A stretch of DNA of 12,103 nucleotides from F23-D06 sp045116675 (GTDB lineage: Bacteria > Bacteroidota > Bacteroidia > Bacteroidales > WCHB1-69). The stretch spans positions 1-12,103 of the forward strand of contig JBGUMF010000086.1 in NCBI GenBank assembly GCA_045116675.1, read 5' to 3'. The translations under genes and the position numbers were made by a program. Under the pieces are notes generated by a model. That model had not been told where the DNA came from and ran no database searches. It was given only the letters and a program-made list of their open reading frames with translations. Shown here piece by piece: positions 1-8,388 of the stretch. Position 1 is the first letter of the stretch. Every line of letters starts with the position of its first letter.

Positions 1-1794
1 GCCGATGGCCATGTGTCCGTGCGGTGCCTCTTCGGCAAACAGCAGGGGAATACCCAAACGGGTATTTTTTCGGTTCCACAGTTGCATTTCGTTGGTCAAA
101 TTATAGGCAGCCTCGGGGGTGAGCCCGTTTTGCAGGGTCTTTCGCGTCCAGGGGTCGGCGCGCATCAGCGCCCAGGTGCTGCCCAAGTGTCTCTCGCGGA
201 GTTCCTTCTTGAATTTCTCCGTCAAAACATATTGATTGCCACTCTTTTCATAATACTCCCACCCCATCGTCATGGCCAGCTGGCCTACCTTTTCTTCCAA
301 AGTCATTTTAGAGAGCAGGTCTTCCACTCTTTCATTAACAGAAAGATTCGGATTCTCATACGGGTCGCATTTTCCGTTGCGGTTCAAGTCGTTGTAGGAA
401 AAATTGGAGGCCGTCTGAAACGCCACGGCAAAGGGTTTGCCTTTCGCACGAACCGATTTCGGCACCGTTACGATGACCGAATCACCTGAAATCTTGTATT
501 TTACAACAGAGCGGTCGGCCAGCAAAACCATTTTGGAACCTTTTGCGGGCAGGTTGCCGTGCCAGGACACGGTGGCAGGCATCGGACCATCAGGGCGCAC
601 GATGGCGTATGTGGTCAGCTTGTCCTTCGAAGCCGTGAACCAGACATTGCCATCGTGATACACGGGCGTGTTGCGCGTGTTGTAGATGGCCTCGCCATTG
701 TCTTTCAGCCATTTGCCAATCTCATCCAGAATCTTGGCCACCTCGGGCTCAATGATACCCTCAGGGGTGGGTCCCACACCGAGCAGCAGACTTCCGCCCT
801 TGGCCACCACCTCAATCAAAGTGGAGATGATGACATCCGGACTTTTGAAAATAGCTCCGGGTACAAAACCCCAGTCCTTGCTCAGCGGCATGCAGGTCTC
901 CCACGGGTACGGCAGTTGCTTCTCGGGGACCATCTTCTCGGGCGTGCGGTAGTTCTCGTACTCGCCGGTAACGGTGCGGTCCACGATGATAAGGCCGGGC
1001 TGATTGCGGCGCGCCATCTTGGCGATGTTATCCATGCCAATATCTTCCTTCGGAGCACGCACCCAGCCGCCATCCAGCCAAAGGATGTCTATCTTACCAT
1101 AATTTGAGGTAATCTCATTTATCTGATTATAAACAAATTGCTTGAAATCATTCCAGCGCTGTGGATGGTTGGCAATGGTAAAATTCACATGGCGGTCGGG
1201 CGTGGCATAACGGCTCCACCAATAATTCTGTGAATGCCAGTCGGGCTTGGAATAGTATGCGCCAATCATCATGTTCTGCTTGCGGAACGCCTCAAACACA
1301 TACTTGGCCACATCGGCTTTGGGATGATTAGCGAATGGACCCTTGGCGATGGAAAAATCACTGTACTTGGTGTCGTACATGGCAAAGCCGTCGTGATGCT
1401 TGGTGGTGAATACCACATATTTCATACCGGCGTTTTTGGCGCAAGCGGCCCATTGGTCCGGATTGAACTGTCTGGGATTGAACTCCTTGTTCAGATTCCA
1501 ATACCACTGCTTGTAAGCGTTGTAGTCCATGGTGCTGTCGCGCGGAATCCAATCTTCGTCCTCGGAGCATATCGACCATGATTCCACGATACCGGGCACG
1601 GCATAGAGTCCCCAGTGGATGATCATGCCGAACTTGAGGTCCTGCCACTGGTCGAGATGTGCGCGCACGTCGGCCTCGCGGGGCGGCGTGTATTGGGCCG
1701 ACAAGTCCAGATCGGGGTTGGCATCAGCGGCATCCTGCGCGAAAGCATTCAGGAAAAACAAGCAGAGGATGAGTAAAAGACTGTTTTTTTTCAT
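1..1794 (-). CDS. Exported alpha-L-fucosidase (GH29) fused to a GH3 glycosidase domain, 3' end outside the window
   Basis: The frame is open for 598 codons from ATG at 1794 to the window edge, so the C-terminal part is missing. Residues 1-19 form a signal peptide (MKKN, a Leu/Phe-rich core, then AFA before Gln20). Residues about 30-460 are a complete GH29 alpha-L-fucosidase: HHDGF at 133-137, WLDGGW at 239-244 with Asp241 as the expected nucleophile, WETC at 298-301 with Glu299 as a candidate acid/base, GGSLLLG at 333-339, then a short beta-rich C-terminal domain. A calcium-loop-like segment follows (DLNRNGKCDPYE, 469-480) and then a typical GH3 start (RVEDLLSKMTLEEKVGQL, 489-506; TRLGIPLLFAEEAPHGHMAIG-type segment at the edge). 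It would remove terminal fucose and, by the GH3 part, probably a beta-linked glucose or xylose in the periplasm or outside; the linkage is not readable. It starts 42 bp after the branching enzyme stop, so probably shares its transcript. The GH3 nucleophile lies beyond the edge. Confidence 0.9.
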   Translation of the reverse strand, partial: MKKNSLLLILCLFFLNAFAQDAADANPDLDLSAQYTPPREADVRAHLDQWQDLKFGMIIHWGLYAVPGIVESWSICSEDEDWIPRDSTMDYNAYKQWYWNLNKEFNPRQFNPDQWAACAKNAGMKYVVFTTKHHDGFAMYDTKYSDFSIAKGPFANHPKADVAKYVFEAFRKQNMMIGAYYSKPDWHSQNYWWSRYATPDRHVNFTIANHPQRWNDFKQFVYNQINEITSNYGKIDILWLDGGWVRAPKEDIGMDNIAKMARRNQPGLIIVDRTVTGEYENYRTPEKMVPEKQLPYPWETCMPLSKDWGFVPGAIFKSPDVIISTLIEVVAKGGSLLLGVGPTPEGIIEPEVAKILDEIGKWLKDNGEAIYNTRNTPVYHDGNVWFTASKDKLTTYAIVRPDGPMPATVSWHGNLPAKGSKMVLLADRSVVKYKISGDSVIVTVPKSVRAKGKPFAVAFQTASNFSYNDLNRNGKCDPYENPNLSVNERVEDLLSKMTLEEKVGQLAMTMGWEYYEKSGNQYVLTEKFKKELRERHLGSTWALMRADPWTRKTLQNGLTPEAAYNLTNEMQLWNRKNTRLGIPLLFAEEAPHGHMAIG

Positions 1795-1836
1795 ATTCCG
1801 AAATAAGAAGCATAGCATTTCAACATCCAGGACATA

Positions 1837-3831
1837 TCATCGGCGGCGCAGCACCAGCGCGGTGCGTGAGGGAAGGTATAGCCGGACAACATCGGCACCG
1901 ACCTTCCGCGTGGTGGGGAAAACAGTCTCCTCGTCCACATTGCCGAAACCGCCGTAACACGGTGAATCAGAGTTGAGTGCAACAACATAATCACCTGGTG
2001 CAATGGATATTTCATAATCCTCAAAGGATTTTATCGGATTAAAATTAAAGACAAACAACAACCCCTGACGCTCGAAAGCCAACACCTGGTCGCCTTCATT
2101 CTGACATATCAGTCTGGGCAAGGCGGAAAGCACCGCATTGTCCCGCACCAGATGGATCATGTCCGCATCAAAACGATTCAAGCCTGCATATTTCAAGGTC
2201 TCGTCATCGGCGAGATTCCACTGCCGGCGGGCGTGCTGGCAGGACCAGCCGTTCCCTTCGCGTGGGAAGTCGATCCACTCGGGATGCCCGAACTCGTTGC
2301 CCATGAAGTTGAGATAGCCGCCAGAAGCCAACGACAGCGTAACCAGACGTATCATCTTGTGCAACGCCACGCCCCTATCCACCGTCAAATCCGGTGTAAA
2401 GACGGACATCTTATCGTACATGTTTTTATCCACCAATCTAAAAATCAGCGTCTTGTCCCCCACCATCGCCTGATCATGACACTCCACATAACTGATGGTC
2501 TGCTCCTCGCGCCGCTTGTCGGTGAGATGGAAGTATATGTCGCCCACACCCCACTGTTCGTCCGAACGGGTCTTCACAATTTTCATCCAATAGTCGGCGA
2601 TACCCATCGACATGCGGTAGTCGAAGCCAAGGCCGCCCTTTTCCGTCGGGAAGGCCATCCCCGGCATTCCGCTCACATCCTCCGCCACGGTCAGTGCCTG
2701 CGGGTTGACCTCCCGAATCAGATTGTTGGCCAGCGCAAGGTATGTGAGGGCATCTTCATCCACATTATCATCAAAATATTGGGCATAATCCACAAAATCA
2801 ACGCCAATGCCGTGGTTCCAATAGCTCATGCTGGTCACACCATCGAAGCGGAACCCGTCGAAGCGGAACTCCTGCAGCCAGTATTTGAGATTGGATAGCA
2901 GGTACATCAGCGTTTCGGACTTGCCATAGTCGAAACAGCGCGAATCCCAAACCGGATGCTGCCCTTTCTCCCCGGAATGGAAGTAGAGATGGTCGGAGCC
3001 GTCGAAATGAGAAAGCCCTTCCTTCACATTGGACACGGAGTGCGAGTGCACCACGTCGAGGATGACGGAGATGCCCGCACCGTGCGCCGTGTCAATAAGT
3101 TCCTTCAACTCCTCGGGTGTGCCGAAGCGCGACGACGGCGCAAAGAAGTTGGCCACCTGATAGCCGAAGGAGCCGTAATAGGGATGTTCCTGTACGGCCA
3201 TCAGCTGGATGGTGTTGTAGCCAAGCTTGATGATTCTCGGCAGGACCGTCTCCTTAAACTCCCAATAGGTGGAGACCTTGGCCTCCTGCGAGGACATGCC
3301 AATATGGGCCTCGTAGATCAGCGGATGGTCAGGTTTGGGCGGCTGCGGGTGCTTCCAATCATAGGGTTTCGGATCCCACACCTGCGCGCAGAAGACCTTG
3401 GTGTTGTCGTCCTGCACCACGCGCGTGGCGTAGGCGGGCAGGCGCTCGTCAGCCCCCGACTGCCACACCATCCACAACTTATAGAGCATGGTGTGTTCCA
3501 GGCAGAAGTCCGGCAACTCGATTTCCCAATCGCCGTTTCCCACCGGATGCAGGGCAAATTCCGGTTTGATCTGCCATCTGGAAAAATCGCCATACAAGTA
3601 CAATGCCGTGGCATTCGGGGCTTTTTCCCGGAACACCCAACCGTTTTCGGTCTTATGCAGACCATAGTGGTGATGTCCGTTGGCCAACTCTGACAACTTG
3701 CGAGTCCCATCCGTGAACTCCAGTTCCCGAAGTACGGCACGCTCGTGGCGCTTACGCAAAACGTTCGCAAAGGGCTTCAAATAGGGGTCAATCGTGACCA
3801 ATGGCGGCAGCAGTTTCGGATTGGCAGACAT
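1837..3831 (-). CDS. glgB: 1,4-alpha-glucan branching enzyme (GH13, eukaryote-like type)
   Basis: This 664-residue protein moves alpha-1,4-glucan segments to O6 of glucose, making the alpha-1,6 branches of glycogen in the cytoplasm; no signal peptide is seen. An N-terminal CBM48-like domain (about 55-150, YGLHKTENGWVFREKAPNA, LYLYGDFSRWQ) precedes the GH13 barrel (about 170-540) and a C-terminal beta domain. The four GH13 regions are present: DVVHSH (259-264), GFRFDGVTSM (326-335, nucleophile Asp330), TVAEDVSG (381-388, acid/base Glu384) and YVECHDQ (448-454, Asp453). The form of regions II and IV (GVTSM; YVE-x-HDQ) is that of the eukaryote-like GH13_8 subfamily, with Cys451 where Ser is usual. 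Length is normal. It follows the DUF3857 gene by 14 bp and precedes the fucosidase by 42 bp, so is probably in one operon with both. No other glycogen genes are in view. Confidence 0.92.
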   Translation of the reverse strand: MSANPKLLPPLVTIDPYLKPFANVLRKRHERAVLRELEFTDGTRKLSELANGHHHYGLHKTENGWVFREKAPNATALYLYGDFSRWQIKPEFALHPVGNGDWEIELPDFCLEHTMLYKLWMVWQSGADERLPAYATRVVQDDNTKVFCAQVWDPKPYDWKHPQPPKPDHPLIYEAHIGMSSQEAKVSTYWEFKETVLPRIIKLGYNTIQLMAVQEHPYYGSFGYQVANFFAPSSRFGTPEELKELIDTAHGAGISVILDVVHSHSVSNVKEGLSHFDGSDHLYFHSGEKGQHPVWDSRCFDYGKSETLMYLLSNLKYWLQEFRFDGFRFDGVTSMSYWNHGIGVDFVDYAQYFDDNVDEDALTYLALANNLIREVNPQALTVAEDVSGMPGMAFPTEKGGLGFDYRMSMGIADYWMKIVKTRSDEQWGVGDIYFHLTDKRREEQTISYVECHDQAMVGDKTLIFRLVDKNMYDKMSVFTPDLTVDRGVALHKMIRLVTLSLASGGYLNFMGNEFGHPEWIDFPREGNGWSCQHARRQWNLADDETLKYAGLNRFDADMIHLVRDNAVLSALPRLICQNEGDQVLAFERQGLLFVFNFNPIKSFEDYEISIAPGDYVVALNSDSPCYGGFGNVDEETVFPTTRKVGADVVRLYLPSRTALVLRRR

Positions 3832-3845
3832 ATTTCATCCAATAA

Positions 3846-5540
3846 TTAATTGTTCTTAAACACAATACGTTTATTCGTCTCCCAAACAACGAGCATATCC
3901 CGCAGGCGACGCAGGTTCTTTTTCCCACTTACAAACGGTTCTTTCAAGGAGAGTTTCCTGTTCACGGTCAAGGTGCGTCCGTCGCAAACAAGTTCAACCA
4001 TCACAGAGCCAAACTCGCTGGACTGCTCTATCTTATAGGGTTTGGTCAGGCAACGTGCTCCGGCGGGCAATGTGATCGTAAAGGAATAGTTTTCCTCCCC
4101 CGTCACCACCTCTACCGGCAGGGTGCGGTCGGGGGCGATACGCGAAGGTTGCAGGTCGCAGCCGTAATTCTCCGGCAAGGTCATCTCATAATAGCCGCTG
4201 CCCATATTTTTCAGACGGATGGAGGGCGTACGCGATACCGGGCGCATGCTGCTCCTTTGCGGCGAATGGATATCCGAACGGCGCACATTCACATCCATTT
4301 TGGGCGCGCCATCTTTCATCACAATATCAAAATCAGCAATCAAATCCACGCTATTGACAGGTTTCGGGAAATTCTGAATCGTCCCCTGTATGGAGAGGAA
4401 CGTGTCACCGGCTTTGAGCACAGAGAGACTCCTGGGCGACTTCACCGCCGACGAGATGTAATACGTGCCACTCTGAATGGTCACCTTCACGGCACTCTCC
4501 GCATCATCCATGAGACTGCCATACAGCAAACCAAATTCCGCCTGAAAGCCGGAGGCGCGCAGCAACGTAGCAAGCAGCATGTCCTTGTCCACCCTGCTGC
4601 CGCAATTGGTCTGCCAGACCGTGGAGGGGGAGGCGATGATGTAGTTCATCTGCTTCAACGACACATCGTTGGTATGGATCATATCCGCCACATAGTTGCG
4701 GAGGGCCAGTATTTTGTCAATATCAGAAGCAGCATGCACCGTGATAGCCGCCGCCTCGCGGTAAAAGTTCTTCTCCACTGGCACAAAGGCATTCTGGAAG
4801 GTCAGCTCGCTCATGAAAGCCGTCGGGTCCCCAATCGTGGTCATCATCATAAAAGGCAGGTAGTCGTGCGGCAGATAGGCCTCGGCCGGACGCTGGGGCA
4901 GGTCCTCGAACACCCAGCTCATCCGGTATTGAAGATTCTGTGTATCCTTCGCGGGTTGCACCTGGCGGCCATAGCAGTTGACCATATACTGAAGATTGTA
5001 TTCGGCGGGCAGGGTGACGGAAACCTCATAACGCTCTATCGGGGCCGGCTCGCACAAGTCCACCCGCTCCATCCAGATGCCAAGAAAATTCGCTTCCGTG
5101 TGAATCGTGTAATCCAGCACAATGGTGGCATCATACTCCAACGCCGTGTGGGTGACCACCATCTCCCGAATCGTGTTAAAACGCTCACAGTCGGTGCAGC
5201 CTGCGGGCAGACTCGGATTGAACGCGTTGGCCGGGGTTTCCACTTTACTGCCGTCTTTGCGGACAGTATAGGCTTCATTAATCGTAAGCGTTTGGAAATC
5301 TGCATTATATAAAATCAATGTTTCACCGTATGTATGAAAGAAGGCATCGTGCGAGAAAAGTTGCATCTCCTTCCGGAAACGCATATCAGTAGAGCCATCC
5401 TCGTTTATTTTGTATTCCTTCCGGATAAGATGATAAACGGCATCGGGCTTGGGTTTTCCACAAAAGGCAGTCTGTGTTATTACAAGCAACAGAACAAGAA
5501 GAGAAAGGCGCTTTATCTTTTTTCCCATGAACAAATTCAT
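3846..5540 (-). CDS. Exported DUF3857 / transglutaminase-like protein, probably catalytically dead
   Basis: This 564-residue protein has an N-terminal signal sequence (KKIKR then LSLLVLLLVITQTAFCG, up to about residue 28), a DUF3857-type beta-rich domain (about 35-240), a transglutaminase-like core (about 265-385) and a C-terminal beta domain. The core is recognised from IDKILALRNYVADMI (274-288) and VDKDMLLATLLRASGFQA (317-334), matching the family pattern GDCKDKxxLLxxLLRxxG. The family's catalytic Cys, two residues before Asp-Lys, is Arg316 here; the nearest Cys (313) is displaced by three. The His and Asp that should follow are not apparent around 350-370. It is therefore likely a binding or structural protein, exact role unknown. 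TAFC is not a good lipobox (Phe at -1), so a lipoprotein is unlikely. Met5 (5528) is an equally possible start, since the signal peptide needs only the part from there. It is the first gene of a run with glgB and the fucosidase. Confidence 0.8.
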   Translation of the reverse strand: MNLFMGKKIKRLSLLVLLLVITQTAFCGKPKPDAVYHLIRKEYKINEDGSTDMRFRKEMQLFSHDAFFHTYGETLILYNADFQTLTINEAYTVRKDGSKVETPANAFNPSLPAGCTDCERFNTIREMVVTHTALEYDATIVLDYTIHTEANFLGIWMERVDLCEPAPIERYEVSVTLPAEYNLQYMVNCYGRQVQPAKDTQNLQYRMSWVFEDLPQRPAEAYLPHDYLPFMMMTTIGDPTAFMSELTFQNAFVPVEKNFYREAAAITVHAASDIDKILALRNYVADMIHTNDVSLKQMNYIIASPSTVWQTNCGSRVDKDMLLATLLRASGFQAEFGLLYGSLMDDAESAVKVTIQSGTYYISSAVKSPRSLSVLKAGDTFLSIQGTIQNFPKPVNSVDLIADFDIVMKDGAPKMDVNVRRSDIHSPQRSSMRPVSRTPSIRLKNMGSGYYEMTLPENYGCDLQPSRIAPDRTLPVEVVTGEENYSFTITLPAGARCLTKPYKIEQSSEFGSVMVELVCDGRTLTVNRKLSLKEPFVSGKKNLRRLRDMLVVWETNKRIVFKNN

Positions 5541-5593
5541 TTTAGCAGGTAACGAACAAATACATTTATAATTCTATGAATCCTTTTCCGCAG

Positions 5594-5627
5594 CAAAAAT
5601 AATCAATTATCCGACACGTTGAACCAA
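5594..5627 (-). promoter_or_regulatory. Candidate promoter for the DUF3857-glgB-fucosidase run
   Basis: On the minus strand TATTTTTG (5601-5594) matches the Bacteroidetes -7 box TAnnTTTG. A TTGG (5627-5624) lies 22 bp upstream, slightly longer than the usual 19-21 bp spacing to the -33 TTTG. It sits about 54 bp before the ATG at 5540. The rest of 5541-5713 shows no gene and no convincing intrinsic terminator for the feo unit. This is a motif match only. Confidence 0.4.
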
Positions 5628-5713
5628 CAGGCGGAAATTAACCTTTTAAGTGTTGCAGAACAGACACATTCACAGACAAAAAAACTTCATACACCAAACC
5701 TGCTGGTAGAAGA

Positions 5714-5866
5714 TCATTTTTGTTTGTTGCAGGATGTCCCGGCATAAGGACAATGATCGCAGCCGCAACCGCAGTCACCCCTGCCTTTCAAGGTGCGCAC
5801 AACGGCACGCCCCGCGAACACGAGCGCCAACGCCACCACTATCACGACGATCACAATCTGCGCCAT
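5714..5866 (-). CDS. FeoB-associated Cys-rich membrane protein
   Basis: A 50-residue protein starting ATG at 5866 and ending TGA at 5714. Residues 3-19 are one hydrophobic membrane segment (IVIVVIVVALALVFAG), followed by a basic stretch (R20, R24, K27, R29) and a Cys-rich tail: CGCGCDHCPYAGTSC (32-46), five cysteines arranged CxCxCxxC-x6-C in a 19-residue end. This layout is that of the small FeoB-associated Cys-rich membrane proteins found after feoB in Bacteroidetes and Firmicutes. The start lies 3 bp after the feoAB stop, so the two are almost certainly co-transcribed and possibly translationally coupled. The positive charges after the membrane segment put the Cys-rich tail in the cytoplasm, where it could bind iron or an Fe-S cluster near the transporter exit; this role is inferred, and the biochemical function of the family is not well settled. 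Confidence 0.85.
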   Translation of the reverse strand: MAQIVIVVIVVALALVFAGRAVVRTLKGRGDCGCGCDHCPYAGTSCNKQK

Positions 5867-5869
5867 TTT

Positions 5870-8335
5870 TCAGAATATTAATGCAGCTATCTGGAAGAAC
5901 AATGCGGAAACCACCCAGGCCAATCCAATCGTGTAGGCCACGGTAAACAGCGCCCATTTCCATTTGCCGCTTTCATTTTTTATGGCCACGATAGTTGAGA
6001 GGCATGGCATGTACAATAGGATGAACAGCAGCATACTTGCAGCGGAAAGCGGTGTCATGTTGCCGGCCACCAGCCGTGCGATGTGCAGTTCGCCCTCGTC
6101 AGAATCAATGTCGGGACCTTCCACCGCAGCCTCATCGGCGGAGGAGGCATAGAGCACGCCCATGGTGCTGGCCACCACCTCTTTAGCCGCCACGCCAGCC
6201 AGCAGAGAGACGCTTTGCCGCCAGTCGAAGCCGCAGGGCCGCATCACCGGCTCGATGGTCTTGCCGATACGCCCGAGGTAGGAGTGCTCCATCTGCTCGC
6301 GGGCGGTGGTGTCGGCGTCACGATGCGGGAAATAGCCCAAGGCCCACACTATCACGCTGGCCGCTAAGATGATGGTACCCATCTTCTTCAGGTATTCCTT
6401 GCCCTTCTCCCACGTGTGACGAAGCACAGCCTTGGCGGTGGGCATACGGTACGGGGGCAATTCCATCACAAAAGGCAGACTCTCCCCTTTCACGAAGAAA
6501 CGGCTGAAGAGCTTGGCCATCAACACGGCCATTAACATGCCCAACATGTAGAGACCGGTGAGCACAAACGCCGCGTATTGGCTGAAAAAGGCAGCCGTGA
6601 GGATGACATATACCGGAATACGGGCCGAACAGCTCATCATCGGGATGACCAACATGGTAAGCAGGCGGCTCTTACGGTCCTCAATGGTACGGGTGGCCAT
6701 CACCGCGGGCACATTGCACCCGAAGCCCATAATCATGGGGATGAAACTCTTGCCGTGCAATCCCATGCGGTGCATCAGCTTGTCCATGATGAAGGCGGCA
6801 CGGGCCATATAGCCGCTATCTTCCATAAAAGAGATGAAGAGATACAATATCAATATGTTCGGCAGGAAGACAATCACAGAACCCACACCCGTGATGATGC
6901 CGTCCACCAGCAGACTGCGCAGCGGACCGGGATTCATGGCCCCGCCCACCAAATCGCCCAGCCAGGTGAAAAGACTGTCAATCCAGTCCATCGGATACTG
7001 TCCGATAGCGAAGGTACAGTAGAAGGTCACGAACATGAAAAAGAGGAAGATGGGATAGCCCAGCCAACGATGGGTGACCAAAGCGTCAATCTTGTCGGTG
7101 TGGCGGTGCAGAGTGCTTTTATCGTTGCGAAGGTAACATTCGGCCAACGCGCCACGCACGAAAGCGTACTTGGCGTCGGTGATGGCACTCTCGATGTCCT
7201 GGTGCTGGTCCTCGATGCCAAGCTGCGAAGGCATTTTCTCCACCACCCTTCTGCCACTGCTGCTCTGATACTCCCCGGCAATCTCGTCGCGCATCTTGAG
7301 CACGCTGCCGTCGGGATCGTGCTCGCGCACGTAGTCTTCCAACTGCGCATCGTTTTCCAACAACTTGATAGAAAGAAAACGTGTGGAAAGATTGTCAGAG
7401 AAACCGTGCTCGTAGAGTTCGGTGCGCAAGGTGCGGATATGGCGTTCCAGTTCCGCACCGTGGTTCACATGGATATGGCGGTACAGCGTTGCACCGTCGT
7501 TTTTGTCTGATGACAACCCGTTTTCACGTTCAAAAACCTCAATGATAGTGTCAAAGAGGCGGTCGATGCCGTCGCCGCTGCGACCGGTGGTGGGCACGAT
7601 GGGCATACCCAACAGCGCACTCAACTGATTGATATCCAAATTATCACCGCTCTTTTGAAGTTCATCGTACATATTCAGCGCCATCACCATCGTGATGTCC
7701 ATGTCAATGAGCTGGGTGGTAAGATAGAGATTACGTTCCAAATTACTGCCATCCACCACGTTCAAGATAATATCCGGATTTTTTTCCAAGATATGCTTGC
7801 GCACATAGAGTTCCTCGGGCGAGTAAGCACTGAGGCTGTAGGTGCCCGGCAGGTCCACCAGGTTAAACGTGTAGCCGCCGTGGGTGAAGGTGCCCACCTT
7901 CTCGTCCACGGTCACGCCGCTATAGTTGCCCACACGTTCATGGGCATGTGCTGCGATGTTGAAGATGCTGGTCTTTCCACAGTTAGGGTTTCCCACCAAT
8001 GCCACGTTGATGGTACGGCTCCGATGCTCGGCGATATGGTGCATGGCATCGCAATCGGGGGCGTCGAGGGGCTTGTAGTCGTCATGGTGCGCAATCTCGC
8101 GCTCGGCTTCCGCCTCGCTGACCACCTCCACTTTCTGCGCATCACTCCGTCGCAGCGACACCTCGAAATTCATGATCCGGTATTTGATGGGGTCGTTCAG
8201 CGGCGCGTTGAGGACCGCCTCGACCTTCACCCCTTTGATGAAGCCCATCTCGATGATACGCTTGCGGAAAGCGCCATGGCCCGCCACGCGCACCACCACA
8301 CCCTTCTCCCCTGTCTTTAAGTCAGATAACAGCAT
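5870..8335 (-). CDS. feoB: FeoA-FeoB fusion, ferrous iron transporter
   Basis: An 821-residue inner-membrane Fe(II) importer with FeoA joined to the N-terminus of FeoB. Residues 1-72 are an SH3-like FeoA domain (LLSDLKTGEKGVVVRVAG, RKRIIEMGFIKGVKVEAV). A charged His/Asp-rich linker (about 73-107) leads to the G domain: G1 GNPNCGKTS (115-123), G2 GVTV (140-143), G3 DLPG (161-164), and G4 NMYD (221-224), the normal FeoB form rather than NKxD. The helical cytosolic spacer runs to about 420. The membrane part (about 425-820) carries the FeoB landmarks GFGCNVPA (537-544), MSCSARIPVY (567-576) and AKEVV (718-722). Cys540 and Cys569 are the conserved membrane cysteines. The fusion keeps the usual FeoA+FeoB domain order seen in Bacteroidetes. 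A Cys-rich partner starts 3 bp after the stop. A -7 box and a palindrome lie upstream; iron- or oxygen-dependent control is likely from family knowledge but not shown. Confidence 0.96.
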   Translation of the reverse strand: MLLSDLKTGEKGVVVRVAGHGAFRKRIIEMGFIKGVKVEAVLNAPLNDPIKYRIMNFEVSLRRSDAQKVEVVSEAEAEREIAHHDDYKPLDAPDCDAMHHIAEHRSRTINVALVGNPNCGKTSIFNIAAHAHERVGNYSGVTVDEKVGTFTHGGYTFNLVDLPGTYSLSAYSPEELYVRKHILEKNPDIILNVVDGSNLERNLYLTTQLIDMDITMVMALNMYDELQKSGDNLDINQLSALLGMPIVPTTGRSGDGIDRLFDTIIEVFERENGLSSDKNDGATLYRHIHVNHGAELERHIRTLRTELYEHGFSDNLSTRFLSIKLLENDAQLEDYVREHDPDGSVLKMRDEIAGEYQSSSGRRVVEKMPSQLGIEDQHQDIESAITDAKYAFVRGALAECYLRNDKSTLHRHTDKIDALVTHRWLGYPIFLFFMFVTFYCTFAIGQYPMDWIDSLFTWLGDLVGGAMNPGPLRSLLVDGIITGVGSVIVFLPNILILYLFISFMEDSGYMARAAFIMDKLMHRMGLHGKSFIPMIMGFGCNVPAVMATRTIEDRKSRLLTMLVIPMMSCSARIPVYVILTAAFFSQYAAFVLTGLYMLGMLMAVLMAKLFSRFFVKGESLPFVMELPPYRMPTAKAVLRHTWEKGKEYLKKMGTIILAASVIVWALGYFPHRDADTTAREQMEHSYLGRIGKTIEPVMRPCGFDWRQSVSLLAGVAAKEVVASTMGVLYASSADEAAVEGPDIDSDEGELHIARLVAGNMTPLSAASMLLFILLYMPCLSTIVAIKNESGKWKWALFTVAYTIGLAWVVSALFFQIAALIF

Positions 8336-8358
8336 ATGGCATAGTAATTTTACGATTG

Positions 8359-8366
8359 CAAAAATA
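8359..8366 (-). promoter_or_regulatory. Candidate -7 box of the feoAB promoter
   Basis: Minus-strand TATTTTTG (8366-8359) fits the Bacteroidetes -7 box TAnnTTTG and is identical to the box proposed before the DUF3857 gene. It lies 23 bp before the feoAB ATG, giving a very short leader. No clear -33 TTTG is present at 19-21 bp upstream; instead a palindrome covers that position, which suggests an activator-dependent or repressed promoter. Confidence 0.45.
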
Positions 8367-8388
8367 GCAGTTCGTTCGGTAACGGGTT

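Noticed and set aside
4149..5312. 387-codon plus-strand open frame opposite the DUF3857 gene.
   Set aside because: It is antisense to a gene with a clear signal peptide and domain pattern; its translation is His/Arg/Gly-rich, without recognisable motifs.
5456..5480. Lipoprotein signal in the DUF3857 protein (TAFC before Gly).
   Set aside because: Phe at position -1 of Cys does not fit a lipobox.
6578..7510. 310-codon plus-strand open frame opposite feoAB.
   Set aside because: It lies fully inside the well-supported feoAB gene and is low-complexity His/Gly-rich, as expected from reading GC-rich coding DNA backwards.
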